Part shown: in pieces, positions 1 through 6,464 of the stretch | Layout of the letters: each line of letters opens with the position of its first letter | Position numbering within the stretch: position 1 is the stretch's first letter | From: Bacillota bacterium | Lineage (GTDB): Bacteria; Bacillota; Clostridia; Peptostreptococcales; Thermotaleaceae | Direction: 5' to 3' | Assembly: GCA_023623095.1 (NCBI GenBank) | Contig: JAMNXX010000314.1 | Location: 1-8,022 of the forward strand | Length of the DNA stretch: 8,022 bases | Notes under the pieces: generated by a model | Seen by the model: the letters and a program-made list of their open reading frames with translations, nothing else | The model's database searches: none | What the model was told of the DNA's origin: nothing | Position numbers and translations under genes: made by a program

Positions 1-1
1 C

Positions 2-562
2 AAACACAATATGACAGCTCTTTTTGTAGCACGAAATGATGGGGAGAATTATGGGAAGCTGATCATTTATAAATTTCCTAAGGAAAAAACGGTATACGGT
101 CCGATGCAGATCGAAGCAAAAATTGATCAGGATACTGATATATCAAAAGAATTTTCCTTGTGGGGACAGAGGGGTTCTACTTATTTGAGAGGAAATCTTT
201 TGACCATTCCGATTGAAAATTCTTTATTGTATATTGAACCGATCTATTTGAAAGCAGAAAGTGAAAACAGCTTGCCCGAGGTCAAAAGAGTTGTGGTAGC
301 TTATCAGGACAGACTGACTTATGAAAACACTTTGGAAGAAGCGCTGGCAAAGATGTTCGGTACAGAAATCAAGGAGCCGGAAAAACAGGAAGAGCAGCGT
401 GATCCGGCAGAAGAAACGGAAGAAAGTCTTTCCGATTTGATCCAAAAGGCAAACGAGGTATTTACACGTGCGCAGGGAGCACAGAGAAACGGAGACTGGG
501 CAGGATATGGCCGGTATATCGATGAGCTTAGCAAATTGCTTCAAAAGATGCAGCAGCAATAG
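2..562 (+). CDS. UPF0182 family membrane protein, C-terminal part (5' end outside window)
   Basis: This is the last 186 codons of a gene that begins before the window; the frame is open to base 2, so the ATG at 11 is internal. The protein matches what I know of the C-terminus of the UPF0182 (COG1615) family: a segment reading MTALFVARNDGENYGKL, then VYGPMQIEAKIDQD, LWGQRGS, a RGNLLTIPIENSLLYIEP block and VVVAYQDRL. Members are large proteins, usually about 900 residues, with several N-terminal membrane helices and a big extracytoplasmic domain; only part of that domain is visible here. An acidic, Glu/Gln-rich linker (about residues 120-140 of the visible part) leads to a helical tail with the NGDWAGYGRYIDEL pattern typical of the family's end. 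The family's function is not established. The gene is convergent with the lipoprotein gene and stops just before a bidirectional terminator. Confidence 0.9.
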   Translation, partial: KHNMTALFVARNDGENYGKLIIYKFPKEKTVYGPMQIEAKIDQDTDISKEFSLWGQRGSTYLRGNLLTIPIENSLLYIEPIYLKAESENSLPEVKRVVVAYQDRLTYENTLEEALAKMFGTEIKEPEKQEEQRDPAEETEESLSDLIQKANEVFTRAQGAQRNGDWAGYGRYIDELSKLLQKMQQQ

Positions 563-584
563 GTGTTTAGACAAAAAATAACAA

Positions 585-622
585 GCCCCGTATTTTCCGA
601 AATACGGGGCGTTTCTGCTTTT
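585..622. terminator. Bidirectional intrinsic terminator between convergent genes
   Basis: A perfect 11-bp stem (585-595 with 600-610, core CCCCGTATTT/AAATACGGGG) closes a TCCG tetraloop. On the plus strand it is followed by a T-rich tail (GTTTCTGCTTTTCTT). On the minus strand the tail is TTGTTATTTTTTG. It lies 22 bp after the UPF0182 stop codon and about 95 bp past the end of the facing lipoprotein gene, so it can end transcription from both sides. Confidence 0.9.
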
Positions 623-635
623 CTTAAATACGTAT

Positions 636-677
636 GAATTTACCGCACAAAGCAAAAAATACAAGTACAGTAAATTC
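636..677. repeat. Inverted repeat downstream of the lipoprotein gene
   Basis: GAATTTAC (636-643) is repeated inverted as GTAAATTC (670-677), 26 bases apart. The arms are AT-rich and there is no clear T-tract, so this is at best a weak 3' hairpin on the lipoprotein mRNA. It may also be chance in AT-rich DNA. Confidence 0.25.
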
Positions 678-704
678 GTCTAGATAGAGGTCAAGAGTGT
701 ATTA

Positions 705-1328
705 CTATTCAATAAGTCCTAGTTCTGGAGCAGGATGGTCAATACCGATGATTGCAACAATTTCTCCTGAAGAATTATAGATTGGAGCAAATGCAGATTT
801 TTGGATGCCATAAGTTTCATCTTCCCAAGTATGGATTGCATAAGCAGGTTCTCCTGCAAAAGCTTTTTCAAATTGAGGTTCCATTTCGTATTCTGCACCA
901 AATTCGTCAGCATCTTCTTCATCAGCCGCATCCACGATCAGATGGGTCATATCATCGCTGACTTTAATGAGCGTATAAACATAGGTTGATTCATTGATTT
1001 CTTGAACTTTTCTTAATACATCATAGAGCTTTTGATATGCTTCACTATCTCTGTGACCGTCTGCAACGACTTGCTCATGCAGATCCCCCAATTCTCCATT
1101 CAACATCAAAGAAGCTGTTGCGGCGATAGCCATTACTTTTTCACCTACGAGGCGATTGATTTCTTCTTCACTTACCGCTTCGTCAGCATCAGCTTGGGCG
1201 CCGTTCTCCTCAACAGCGGGGTCATCACCATTCTCTTCAGAAGCCGGGGCTCCGCAGCCTACTGCAAAGGACATGATAAACAATCCAATTATCAGTAGGA
1301 TAGCGATTTTTTTTCTCGAAATTTTCAT
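705..1328 (-). CDS. Small lipoprotein with a Cache-like (PDC) sensor domain
   Basis: This 207-aa protein starts at an ATG preceded by AGAGGAG with 7-base spacing. Residues 1-25 form a lipoprotein signal peptide: MKISRKK, a hydrophobic stretch, then FAVGC with the likely lipidated cysteine at 25. An acidic low-complexity linker (26-57, rich in Glu, Asp, Ala) tethers a folded domain at about 60-197. That domain has Cache/PDC-type features: a long N-terminal helix, the strand YVYTLIKVSDD, DAADEEDADEFGAEYE, then GEPAYAIHTWEDETYGIQKSAFAPIYNSSGEIVAIIGID. The last part resembles the ligand-binding core of extracellular sensors of chemoreceptors and histidine kinases. Here the domain stands alone on a lipid anchor: no second membrane helix, HAMP, kinase or GGDEF region follows. 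The likely site is the outer face of the membrane, as a ligand-binding or partner protein. The ligand is unknown and the domain call rests on pattern recognition. Confidence 0.8.
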   Translation of the reverse strand: MKISRKKIAILLIIGLFIMSFAVGCGAPASEENGDDPAVEENGAQADADEAVSEEEINRLVGEKVMAIAATASLMLNGELGDLHEQVVADGHRDSEAYQKLYDVLRKVQEINESTYVYTLIKVSDDMTHLIVDAADEEDADEFGAEYEMEPQFEKAFAGEPAYAIHTWEDETYGIQKSAFAPIYNSSGEIVAIIGIDHPAPELGLIE

Positions 1329-1415
1329 TTTTTCACTCCTCTATTTTTATAGTGGGGAAATAAAAAATCGTATTTAAGAAAAGCAGTCCATCACAAGCAA
1401 TGTTAGCCATATCTA

Positions 1416-1444
1416 ATTATAATATAATAATTTGCAAAAAACAA
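1416..1444 (-). promoter_or_regulatory. Candidate promoter for the Cache-like lipoprotein gene
   Basis: Read on the minus strand, TTGTTT (1439-1444) and a perfect TATAAT (1416-1421) are separated by 17 bases. This predicts a leader of roughly 80 bases before the ATG at 1328. The flanking DNA is very AT-rich, so a chance match is possible. Confidence 0.5.
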
Positions 1445-1569
1445 TCAATATTCCAAATATTGAATGCAGAAAGATCAGGCTTGTTTAAAAAATTATATAT
1501 TTATCGAATTCAAACTCAAAAATAAAAATTTAAAACGATTTTGTGAATTGGAGCAGAATGAACTTCAAC

Positions 1570-1615
1570 AAAAAAACTACAACAACCTCTTTATGATGAT
1601 TGCTGTAGTTTTTTT
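1570..1615 (-). terminator. Intrinsic terminator after the 63-aa gene
   Basis: A 12-bp perfect stem (1570-1581 with 1604-1615, AAAAAAACTACA against TGTAGTTTTTTT) extends to about 16 bp with one mismatch around a 14-base loop. The A7 and T7 runs make it work in either direction. It lies 45 bp past the stop codon of the minus-strand gene, which makes it that gene's natural terminator and separates it from the lipoprotein unit. Confidence 0.75.
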
Positions 1616-1659
1616 GTTTTATTTGAAATATGAAGAAAAGGGCTTGGTGAATTTTTTGC

Positions 1660-1851
1660 TTATCTTGCTCGGATAGACTTTAACTCCTCAATCGACATTG
1701 TATCTAATTTTTGAGCAATTCTTGCAAATTCTTGTCTACTAATAAATCCTTTTGCGACTAAAATTTCAATGATTGTAGCGATGGCTAATGTATTGCGATA
1801 ATCTATTTCTTTTAAATCTGCAATCTGCGCATATAAATCGATATCAACCAT
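1660..1851 (-). CDS. Hypothetical 63-aa helical protein
   Basis: I do not recognise this family. The start chosen is the ATG at 1851, because GGAGG (1859-1863) sits 7 bases ahead of it. A longer reading from a GTG at 1893 would translate across that ribosome binding site and adds residues unlike the rest. The 63-residue product is soluble-looking, with no signal peptide or membrane helix. It seems to have three helices: 4-16 (acidic and Ile/Leu-rich), 18-34 (YRNTLAIATIIEILVAKG) and 39-61 (RQEFARIAQKLDTMSIEELKSI). The pattern 'helix, GFISRQEF, helix' resembles a small winged-helix-like or helical-bundle fragment, but that is only an impression. Codon use matches the neighbours, and a dedicated promoter, ribosome binding site and terminator support a real monocistronic gene. 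Confidence 0.7.
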   Translation of the reverse strand: MVDIDLYAQIADLKEIDYRNTLAIATIIEILVAKGFISRQEFARIAQKLDTMSIEELKSIRAR

Positions 1852-1922
1852 TTCAGAACCTCCGCTTCTCGTTAAGTTGAAGACATTTTTCACTCTTAAA
1901 AGTATTTCCTTAAAAAGCCAAA

Positions 1923-1951
1923 AATATACCTCTTTTAACGAATGAATCCAA
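1923..1951 (-). promoter_or_regulatory. Candidate promoter for the 63-aa gene
   Basis: On the minus strand TTGGAT (1946-1951) and TATATT (1923-1928) are 17 bases apart. The -10 box matches consensus at 5 of 6 positions and the -35 box at 3 of 6. The predicted leader is about 65 bases. An inverted repeat (1962-1982) begins 11 bp upstream of the -35 box, where an activator or repressor could bind. Confidence 0.45.
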
Positions 1952-1961
1952 CTGAAAATAG

Positions 1962-1982
1962 ATGATGGACATATTCCATCAT
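1962..1982. repeat. Perfect inverted repeat, candidate operator
   Basis: ATGATGGA (1962-1969) and TCCATCAT (1975-1982) are perfect inverted copies around a 5-base centre. The size and spacing fit a dimeric regulator's site. It sits just upstream of the minus-strand promoter at 1923-1951. It could also form a weak RNA hairpin on the plus strand, where ATTCTTTTT follows. Confidence 0.4.
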
Positions 1983-2199
1983 ATTCTTTTTGCGTATCAA
2001 ATGATTCTATGATTATTCAAGTGATATTTGGATAAAATAATAAAATAACATGCTCATTTTGCTGCAATTCAAAGTATTTCAGCGAACAGAGATTTTGAAT
2101 TTATCGATATTTTCCTTGACCTTTTTTTGTCTATGAGTGAAAATATAATAATGAAAGAAAAGGATTTGTATATCGATTTGCGGAATCGTGCTCAGAACC
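1983..2199. other. Divergent intergenic stretch before the serS T-box
   Basis: This AT-rich spacer separates the minus-strand 63-aa gene from the plus-strand serS unit. Apart from the serS promoter candidate (2116-2149) I see no gene or convincing repeat in it. Confidence 0.5.
2116..2149 (+). promoter_or_regulatory. Candidate promoter elements for the T-box-serS transcript
   Basis: TTGACC (2116-2121) and a perfect TATAAT (2144-2149) lie upstream of the T-box, but 22 bases apart, longer than the usual 16-18. With TTGACC as the -35, the best normally spaced -10 is GAAAAT at 2139-2144 (4 of 6). Either reading places the transcript start around 2150-2160, about 45 bases before the recognisable T-box. 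Confidence 0.4.
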
Positions 2200-3764
<1,565 letters not shown>

Positions 3765-3825
3765 ATTTGAAATCGAAAAAATGACAAAAAAATTTATATA
3801 AAATCAAATGAACAGGAGGATGATC

Positions 3826-4407
3826 ATGAAAAAAAATATTGGTGCAAGGCCTTTGATTTATCCAACACCAGCGGTGGTAGTGGGCACTTATGATCAGGAG
3901 GGAAAACCGAACGCGATGACTGCTGCTTGGGTAGGATTATGTTGTTCTACGCCTCCCTGTATCATGGTAGCGCTTGGACGAAATAGTTATACGAATGAAA
4001 ATATTCAAATGAAAAAATTTTTTACGGTCAATATTCCTTCGCAGCAATATGTAAAAGAAGTAGATTATTTTGGGATTACTTCAGGAAAAAATACAGATAA
4101 ATTTGAAGATGTAAAATTAACCCCAGTTGCGAGCGATGTGGTCGATGCTCCTTATGTCAAAGAATTTCCGTTGGTTTTAGAATGCAAACTGGTAGATGTG
4201 CTGAAGATTGGTTCAGCAGATCAGCTGATTGGTGAAATCATTGATGTGAAAGCAGATGAATCTGTTTTAAATGAAGCGGGCTTGCCGGATATCGAAAAAG
4301 TTCAACCGATGCTGTATGCTCCGGCGATTCGGCAATACTATTCCATCGGAAATCATTTAGGAAAAGCATATTCAATTGGAAAAGAAATCAAAATCGCTGA
4401 TAAATAG
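3826..4407 (+). CDS. Flavin reductase-like (flavoredoxin family) FMN-binding protein
   Basis: The ATG at 3826 is chosen because AGGAGG (3814-3819) lies 6 bases before it. The upstream ATG at 3808 precedes the ribosome binding site, and the one at 3820 abuts it. The 193-aa product fits the flavin reductase/DIM6-NTAB family (split-barrel fold). An N-terminal PLIYPTPAVVVGTYDQEGKPNAMTA-type block (about 9-33) is followed by a cysteine-bearing GLCCSTPPCIMVAL strand (37-50). NSYTNENI (53-60) and FFTVNIPS (65-72) are the segments that contact FMN in the family. YFGITSGKNTDKF is at 81-93. Relatives in anaerobes bind FMN and pass electrons between flavins, ferredoxins or other acceptors; several are annotated as flavoredoxin. 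The physiological partner cannot be told from the context. The cysteine cluster C39, C40, C45 is unusual enough to note. The gene sits between serS and the HutP-like gene on one strand and probably shares a transcript with them. Confidence 0.85.
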   Translation: MKKNIGARPLIYPTPAVVVGTYDQEGKPNAMTAAWVGLCCSTPPCIMVALGRNSYTNENIQMKKFFTVNIPSQQYVKEVDYFGITSGKNTDKFEDVKLTPVASDVVDAPYVKEFPLVLECKLVDVLKIGSADQLIGEIIDVKADESVLNEAGLPDIEKVQPMLYAPAIRQYYSIGNHLGKAYSIGKEIKIADK

Positions 4408-4422
4408 ATGCAAGATTGCAGC

Positions 4423-4490
4423 GTTTTGATACGGCATTTTCTTTTGTTGACCTTTAATCAAAACAAATGGAATCCATTCTTGGATTCCAT
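4423..4490 (+). promoter_or_regulatory. Two back-to-back hairpins in the leader of the HutP-like gene
   Basis: Hairpin 1 pairs GTTTTGAT (4423-4430) with ATCAAAAC (4457-4464). Hairpin 2 is a perfect 10-bp stem, ATGGAATCCA (4467-4476) with TGGATTCCAT (4481-4490), closing a TTCT tetraloop. Hairpin 2 ends directly at the AAAAGGGGGG ribosome binding region (4491-4500). No T-tract follows on the plus strand, so it is not a plus-strand terminator. On the minus strand the bases after it are T-rich, but no gene runs there. The placement suggests control of translation or mRNA stability of the downstream gene. This is inference from structure alone. Confidence 0.5.
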
Positions 4491-4506
4491 AAAAGGGGGG
4501 GATCTG

Positions 4507-4923
4507 ATGTTAGATAGCATTGATGTGGCAAGAGCAGCGATTCAGATGGCGATTTCTTCATCAAGGGAAGATGAAGATCGAAAATCCAGAAAATTCAGAG
4601 ATCATGGAATACGAGCTGCTGCCGTCGATATCGGGGGAAATTTGATTGAATCGATTCCAAAAGTGATTGAACGAGCGATTATTGCATCACGGCGAAGCGG
4701 AGTGATTACGGAAAGCCATGTTCTCGATGGGGCAGTTGCAGGTGCGGCAAGGGAAGCGATCATGCAAGTAGCGGAAAGAGCAAACGGATTAAACGCAGGC
4801 GGAAAAATAGGAATTGCACGATCCGGGGAACATTTGGTAGTCTGTATCTTTATGAGCATAGGACTGCTGCATTTAAATGAAGTGGTCATCGGATTGGGTC
4901 ATCGGGCAGTGCCGGATATATAA
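4507..4923 (+). CDS. HutP family protein (putative RNA-binding regulator)
   Basis: The start is the ATG at 4507 after a G-rich ribosome binding site (about 4495-4501). The frame is open back to 4408, but that reading would cross two hairpins and carries no family similarity. The 138-aa protein fits the clostridial branch of the HutP family: an N-terminal helix SIDVARAAIQMAISSSREDE, the strand IRAAAVDIGG (35-44), the helix SIPKVIERAIIASRRSGVI (49-67), ESHVLDGAVAGAAREAI (69-85), GGKIGIARSGEHLVVCIFM (98-116) and LLHLNEVVIGLGHRAV (120-135). Bacillus HutP forms a hexamer. With L-histidine and Mg2+ it binds the hut leader RNA and prevents transcription termination. His71 appears to match the first metal-binding histidine of Bacillus HutP. 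The second appears to be Gly75 here, and His122 or a neighbour may fill the third, so metal or ligand use may differ. No hut gene is in the window, so its target is unknown. It ends a probable serS-flavin reductase-hutP-like transcript. Confidence 0.85.
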   Translation: MLDSIDVARAAIQMAISSSREDEDRKSRKFRDHGIRAAAVDIGGNLIESIPKVIERAIIASRRSGVITESHVLDGAVAGAAREAIMQVAERANGLNAGGKIGIARSGEHLVVCIFMSIGLLHLNEVVIGLGHRAVPDI

Positions 4924-4937
4924 GGACTGAAACGGGA

Positions 4938-4971
4938 TCCCTCAGGGAAGTTGTTTTCCTGAGGGGTTTTT
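4938..4971 (+). terminator. Strong intrinsic terminator after the HutP-like gene
   Basis: TCCCTCAGGGAA (4938-4949) pairs with TTTCCTGAGGGG (4955-4966), with two G-U pairs, around a 5-base loop. TTTTT (4967-4971) follows directly. It lies 15 bp after the stop codon and ends the serS-led transcript. Confidence 0.9.
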
Positions 4972-4984
4972 GTATTTTATCTGA

Positions 4985-5013
4985 TTGACATATTTCTTAG
5001 ATTGATATAGATT
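4985..5013 (+). promoter_or_regulatory. Candidate promoter for the AEC transporter gene
   Basis: A consensus TTGACA (4985-4990) is followed after exactly 17 bases by TAGATT (5008-5013, 4 of 6 to TATAAT). It lies just after the preceding terminator and gives a leader of roughly 40 bases, so the transporter gene is probably transcribed on its own. Confidence 0.55.
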
Positions 5014-5058
5014 GAATATTGGAATATTGCACAAGCTTATGAAAGAGGAGAAAACATA

Positions 5059-6003
5059 ATGGTTATACTGAATGGACTACAAAGCGTATTTAGCATCATG
5101 CTGATGATCGGAACAGGATATTTTTTGACGAAAAAAGGCTGGTTTGGGGAGAAAGATTCCAGATTGTTTTCAAGGTTGGTTGTGAATATATCTTTGCCGT
5201 GTCTTGCGTTTTCAAATATGCTCAGCATCTTTGATCGGGAGATGCTGGAGACGGCGGGAATGGGATTATTCGTTCCCATTGTCACGATGCTGATAGGATA
5301 CGGGATTTCCATAGCAGTCGCTCGGCTGCTAAATGTTCCTGAGAGGAGGCGCGGATTATTTCAATCCATGTTTGCGCTCTCCAATACGATTTTTATCGGA
5401 TTGCCCGTGAATATGGCGTTGTTTGGAGAAAAAAGCGTCCCTTATGTATTGATGTATTATGCTGCAAATACAATGATATTTTGGACGATAGGTGTATACG
5501 GTATTCGGAAAAAAAGATCAGAAGGAGGCCGTAAAGTTTCTTTTTTGGAGACATTTTCTAAGCTCCTTTCACCGCCCCTCATATCTTTTTTGTTTTCATT
5601 GATGCTGGTATTGATGGAGATACAACCTCCGAAATTCATATTGGATACGGCACAATATATGGGAAATCTCACGACGCCTTTATCGATGCTTTTTATCGGG
5701 ATGGTTATTCATTCGATGGATCTGAAAAAATTCCATTTCAACTTAGAAACGAATATTTTATTGGCAGGAAGATTTATTATCTCCCCGCTTCTGGTATGGA
5801 TCATTTCGCTTCCTTTCGGAATGATGCCGCTGATGCGGAATGTATTTATCATGGAGGCTGCCATGCCCGCGATGACACAGACGGCAATTGTCGCCCAGGC
5901 TTATGATGCAGATGTTGAGTATACAACTTGGATCGTGGGTATTTCTACGCTGATCAGCTTGATCTTTATTCCTTTGCACCGCGTTTTTTTAGAATTTATA
6001 TAA
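5059..6003 (+). CDS. AEC-family (auxin efflux carrier-like) membrane transporter
   Basis: This 314-aa integral membrane protein starts 8 bases after AGAGGAG (5044-5050). Length and layout match bacterial members of the AEC family, which move small organic anions such as malate, malonate or amino-acid-related compounds across the cytoplasmic membrane. About ten membrane segments are visible, roughly 5-24, 40-57, 68-90, 101-121, 128-148, 170-187, 200-220, 232-252, 258-281 and 290-310. A short charged loop near 150-163 (KKRSEGGRK) divides them into two halves, as in the family's inverted-repeat fold. Family signatures are the broken-helix segments NISLPCLAFSNM (43-54) and SNTIFIGLPVNMALFG (108-123). 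The second half has MEAAMPAMTQTAIVAQAYDAD (265-285). The substrate cannot be predicted. The neighbours do not form an obvious pathway with it. Confidence 0.92.
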   Translation: MVILNGLQSVFSIMLMIGTGYFLTKKGWFGEKDSRLFSRLVVNISLPCLAFSNMLSIFDREMLETAGMGLFVPIVTMLIGYGISIAVARLLNVPERRRGLFQSMFALSNTIFIGLPVNMALFGEKSVPYVLMYYAANTMIFWTIGVYGIRKKRSEGGRKVSFLETFSKLLSPPLISFLFSLMLVLMEIQPPKFILDTAQYMGNLTTPLSMLFIGMVIHSMDLKKFHFNLETNILLAGRFIISPLLVWIISLPFGMMPLMRNVFIMEAAMPAMTQTAIVAQAYDADVEYTTWIVGISTLISLIFIPLHRVFLEFI

Positions 6004-6079
6004 AAGAAGAATATTTTCAAGCAAAGCTGCATAAACATTGAAAGGGGAGCTCTATACAATATATGGTATGAAAAAATAA

Positions 6080-6112
6080 ATATCCACAACATATTGTGAA
6101 TAAAGTGGATAA
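6080..6112. promoter_or_regulatory. Cluster of three DnaA-box-like 9-mers
   Basis: Relative to the DnaA consensus TTATNCACA: ATATCCACA at 6080-6088 (plus strand, 8 of 9), TTATTCACA at 6095-6103 (minus strand, full match) and TTATCCACT at 6104-6112 (minus strand, 8 of 9). The second and third are adjacent head-to-tail. The first and second form an inverted pair, TATCCACAA and TTGTGAATA, around CATA. The same bases could instead be an operator for a dimeric regulator. Confidence 0.5.
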
Positions 6113-6133
6113 CTTTTATTTAAAGGGAAAAAG

Positions 6134-6321
6134 ATGCGTGAAAAAGGACTAAAACTTACTTGAATACTGCATGCCCCAAACCGGAACCTGTTCATCTAAT
6201 CAAGCAGGCAGGAAAAATAGCAAGTGCTGTCTTTCCGTCGGAGAAATTGATCCTTGGGCTTTCTGCTTTTTCAGAAACGCCAGAGAGCATCCGAATAAAG
6301 ATCGGAATTGCAAAACGATAA
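6134..6321 (+). pseudogene. Possible small ORF or gene remnant with a frameshift
   Basis: AAAGGG (6122-6127) precedes an ATG at 6134 that opens a nine-codon ORF, MREKGLKLT, ending in TGA at 6161-6163. In the -1 frame an open stretch runs from before 6160 to a TAA at 6319-6321, encoding 53 residues (LNTACPKPEPVHLIKQAG, then KIASAVFPSEKLILGLSAF, ending RIKIGIAKR). Its codons have a purine-rich first position and it is less AT-rich than its surroundings, as coding DNA would be. Joining both parts would need a single-base frameshift at the TTGA overlap (6160-6163). I recognise no family. It may be a decayed gene end or chance, and the opposite strand is also open here. Confidence 0.25.
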
Positions 6322-6344
6322 AGTAAAAATATATTTATAAAAAC

Positions 6345-6391
6345 AAAATGCACCTCCAAATGTTTGTTTGAACCATTTGAAGGTGCATTTT
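6345..6391. terminator. Bidirectional intrinsic terminator downstream of argJ
   Basis: An 18-bp stem (6345-6362 with 6374-6391), broken by one A-C mismatch, closes an 11-base loop. On the minus strand the stem is followed by a long T-rich run (TTTTGTTTTTATAAATATAT), so it should end the argCJ transcript 75-120 bp past argJ. On the plus strand TTTTTGTATTT follows, so it can also stop read-through from the transporter gene. Confidence 0.8.
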
Positions 6392-6427
6392 TGTATTTCA
6401 TGGAGTTTTTTCCTATCTGGATATGAA

Positions 6428-6443
6428 AGTTTCACGTGAAACA
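6428..6443. promoter_or_regulatory. parS site for ParB/Spo0J
   Basis: AGTTTCACGTGAAACA matches the Firmicutes parS consensus TGTTNCACGTGAAACA at every position but the first. It contains the 14-bp perfect palindrome GTTTCACGTGAAAC (6429-6442). ParB binds such sites, spreads along flanking DNA and loads SMC for chromosome segregation. It lies between the argJ stop codon and the terminator, that is, in the argJ 3' untranslated region. No parA or parB gene is in the window. Confidence 0.85.
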
Positions 6444-6464
6444 TGAACATTTTTATTAAAGAAA

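Larger units (their letters stand above)
1329..1659. other. Intergenic stretch without a supported gene
   Basis: This 331-bp AT-rich spacer holds the lipoprotein's ribosome binding site (1336-1342), its candidate promoter (1416-1444) and the terminator of the 63-aa gene (1570-1615). Between 1445 and 1569 I see no gene, repeat or RNA structure. Open frames there are short, lack ribosome binding sites and have low-complexity Lys/Asn/Leu translations. Confidence 0.6.
6004..6464. other. 461-bp intergenic stretch with replication/segregation-type sites
   Basis: This spacer separates the transporter gene from the end of argJ. In order it holds a DnaA-box-like cluster (6080-6112), a small coding-like region (6134-6321), a bidirectional terminator (6345-6391) and a parS site (6428-6443). 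From 6004 to 6079 I see only AT-rich DNA. An AGGGGAG at about 6043 precedes only a two-codon ORF (ATG GTA TGA at 6062). Confidence 0.6.

Noticed and set aside
224..664. Long open frame (146 codons) on the minus strand opposite the UPF0182 gene
   Set aside because: It is antisense to a well-recognised coding region, runs through the terminator hairpin, and its translation is Phe/Leu/Cys-rich shadow sequence without a ribosome binding site.
1852..1893. GTG start giving a 77-aa version of the small hypothetical protein
   Set aside because: The reading crosses the GGAGG ribosome binding site that is ideally spaced for the ATG at 1851.
3808..3825. Upstream ATG start for the flavin-reductase gene
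   Set aside because: The AGGAGG ribosome binding site lies inside this extension, so translation should begin at 3826.
4408..4506. N-terminal extension of the HutP-like protein starting right at the end of the flavin-reductase gene
   Set aside because: No ribosome binding site precedes the ATG at 4408; the stretch is filled by two hairpins and a G-rich ribosome binding site for the ATG at 4507, where family similarity begins.
4510..4520. TAG triplets (TTAGATAG) at the start of the HutP-like gene as a HutP RNA target
   Set aside because: Known HutP targets have several UAG/NAG triplets at regular spacing; here only two occur, one base apart, which is within chance.
5037..5312. Minus-strand open frame opposite the AEC transporter
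   Set aside because: It is antisense to a clear membrane protein gene and has no support of its own.
6192..6401. Minus-strand open frame of 69 codons in the transporter-argJ spacer
   Set aside because: Its first part reads straight through the terminator hairpin and no ribosome binding site is visible; the rest overlaps the plus-strand coding-like stretch, which fits better.
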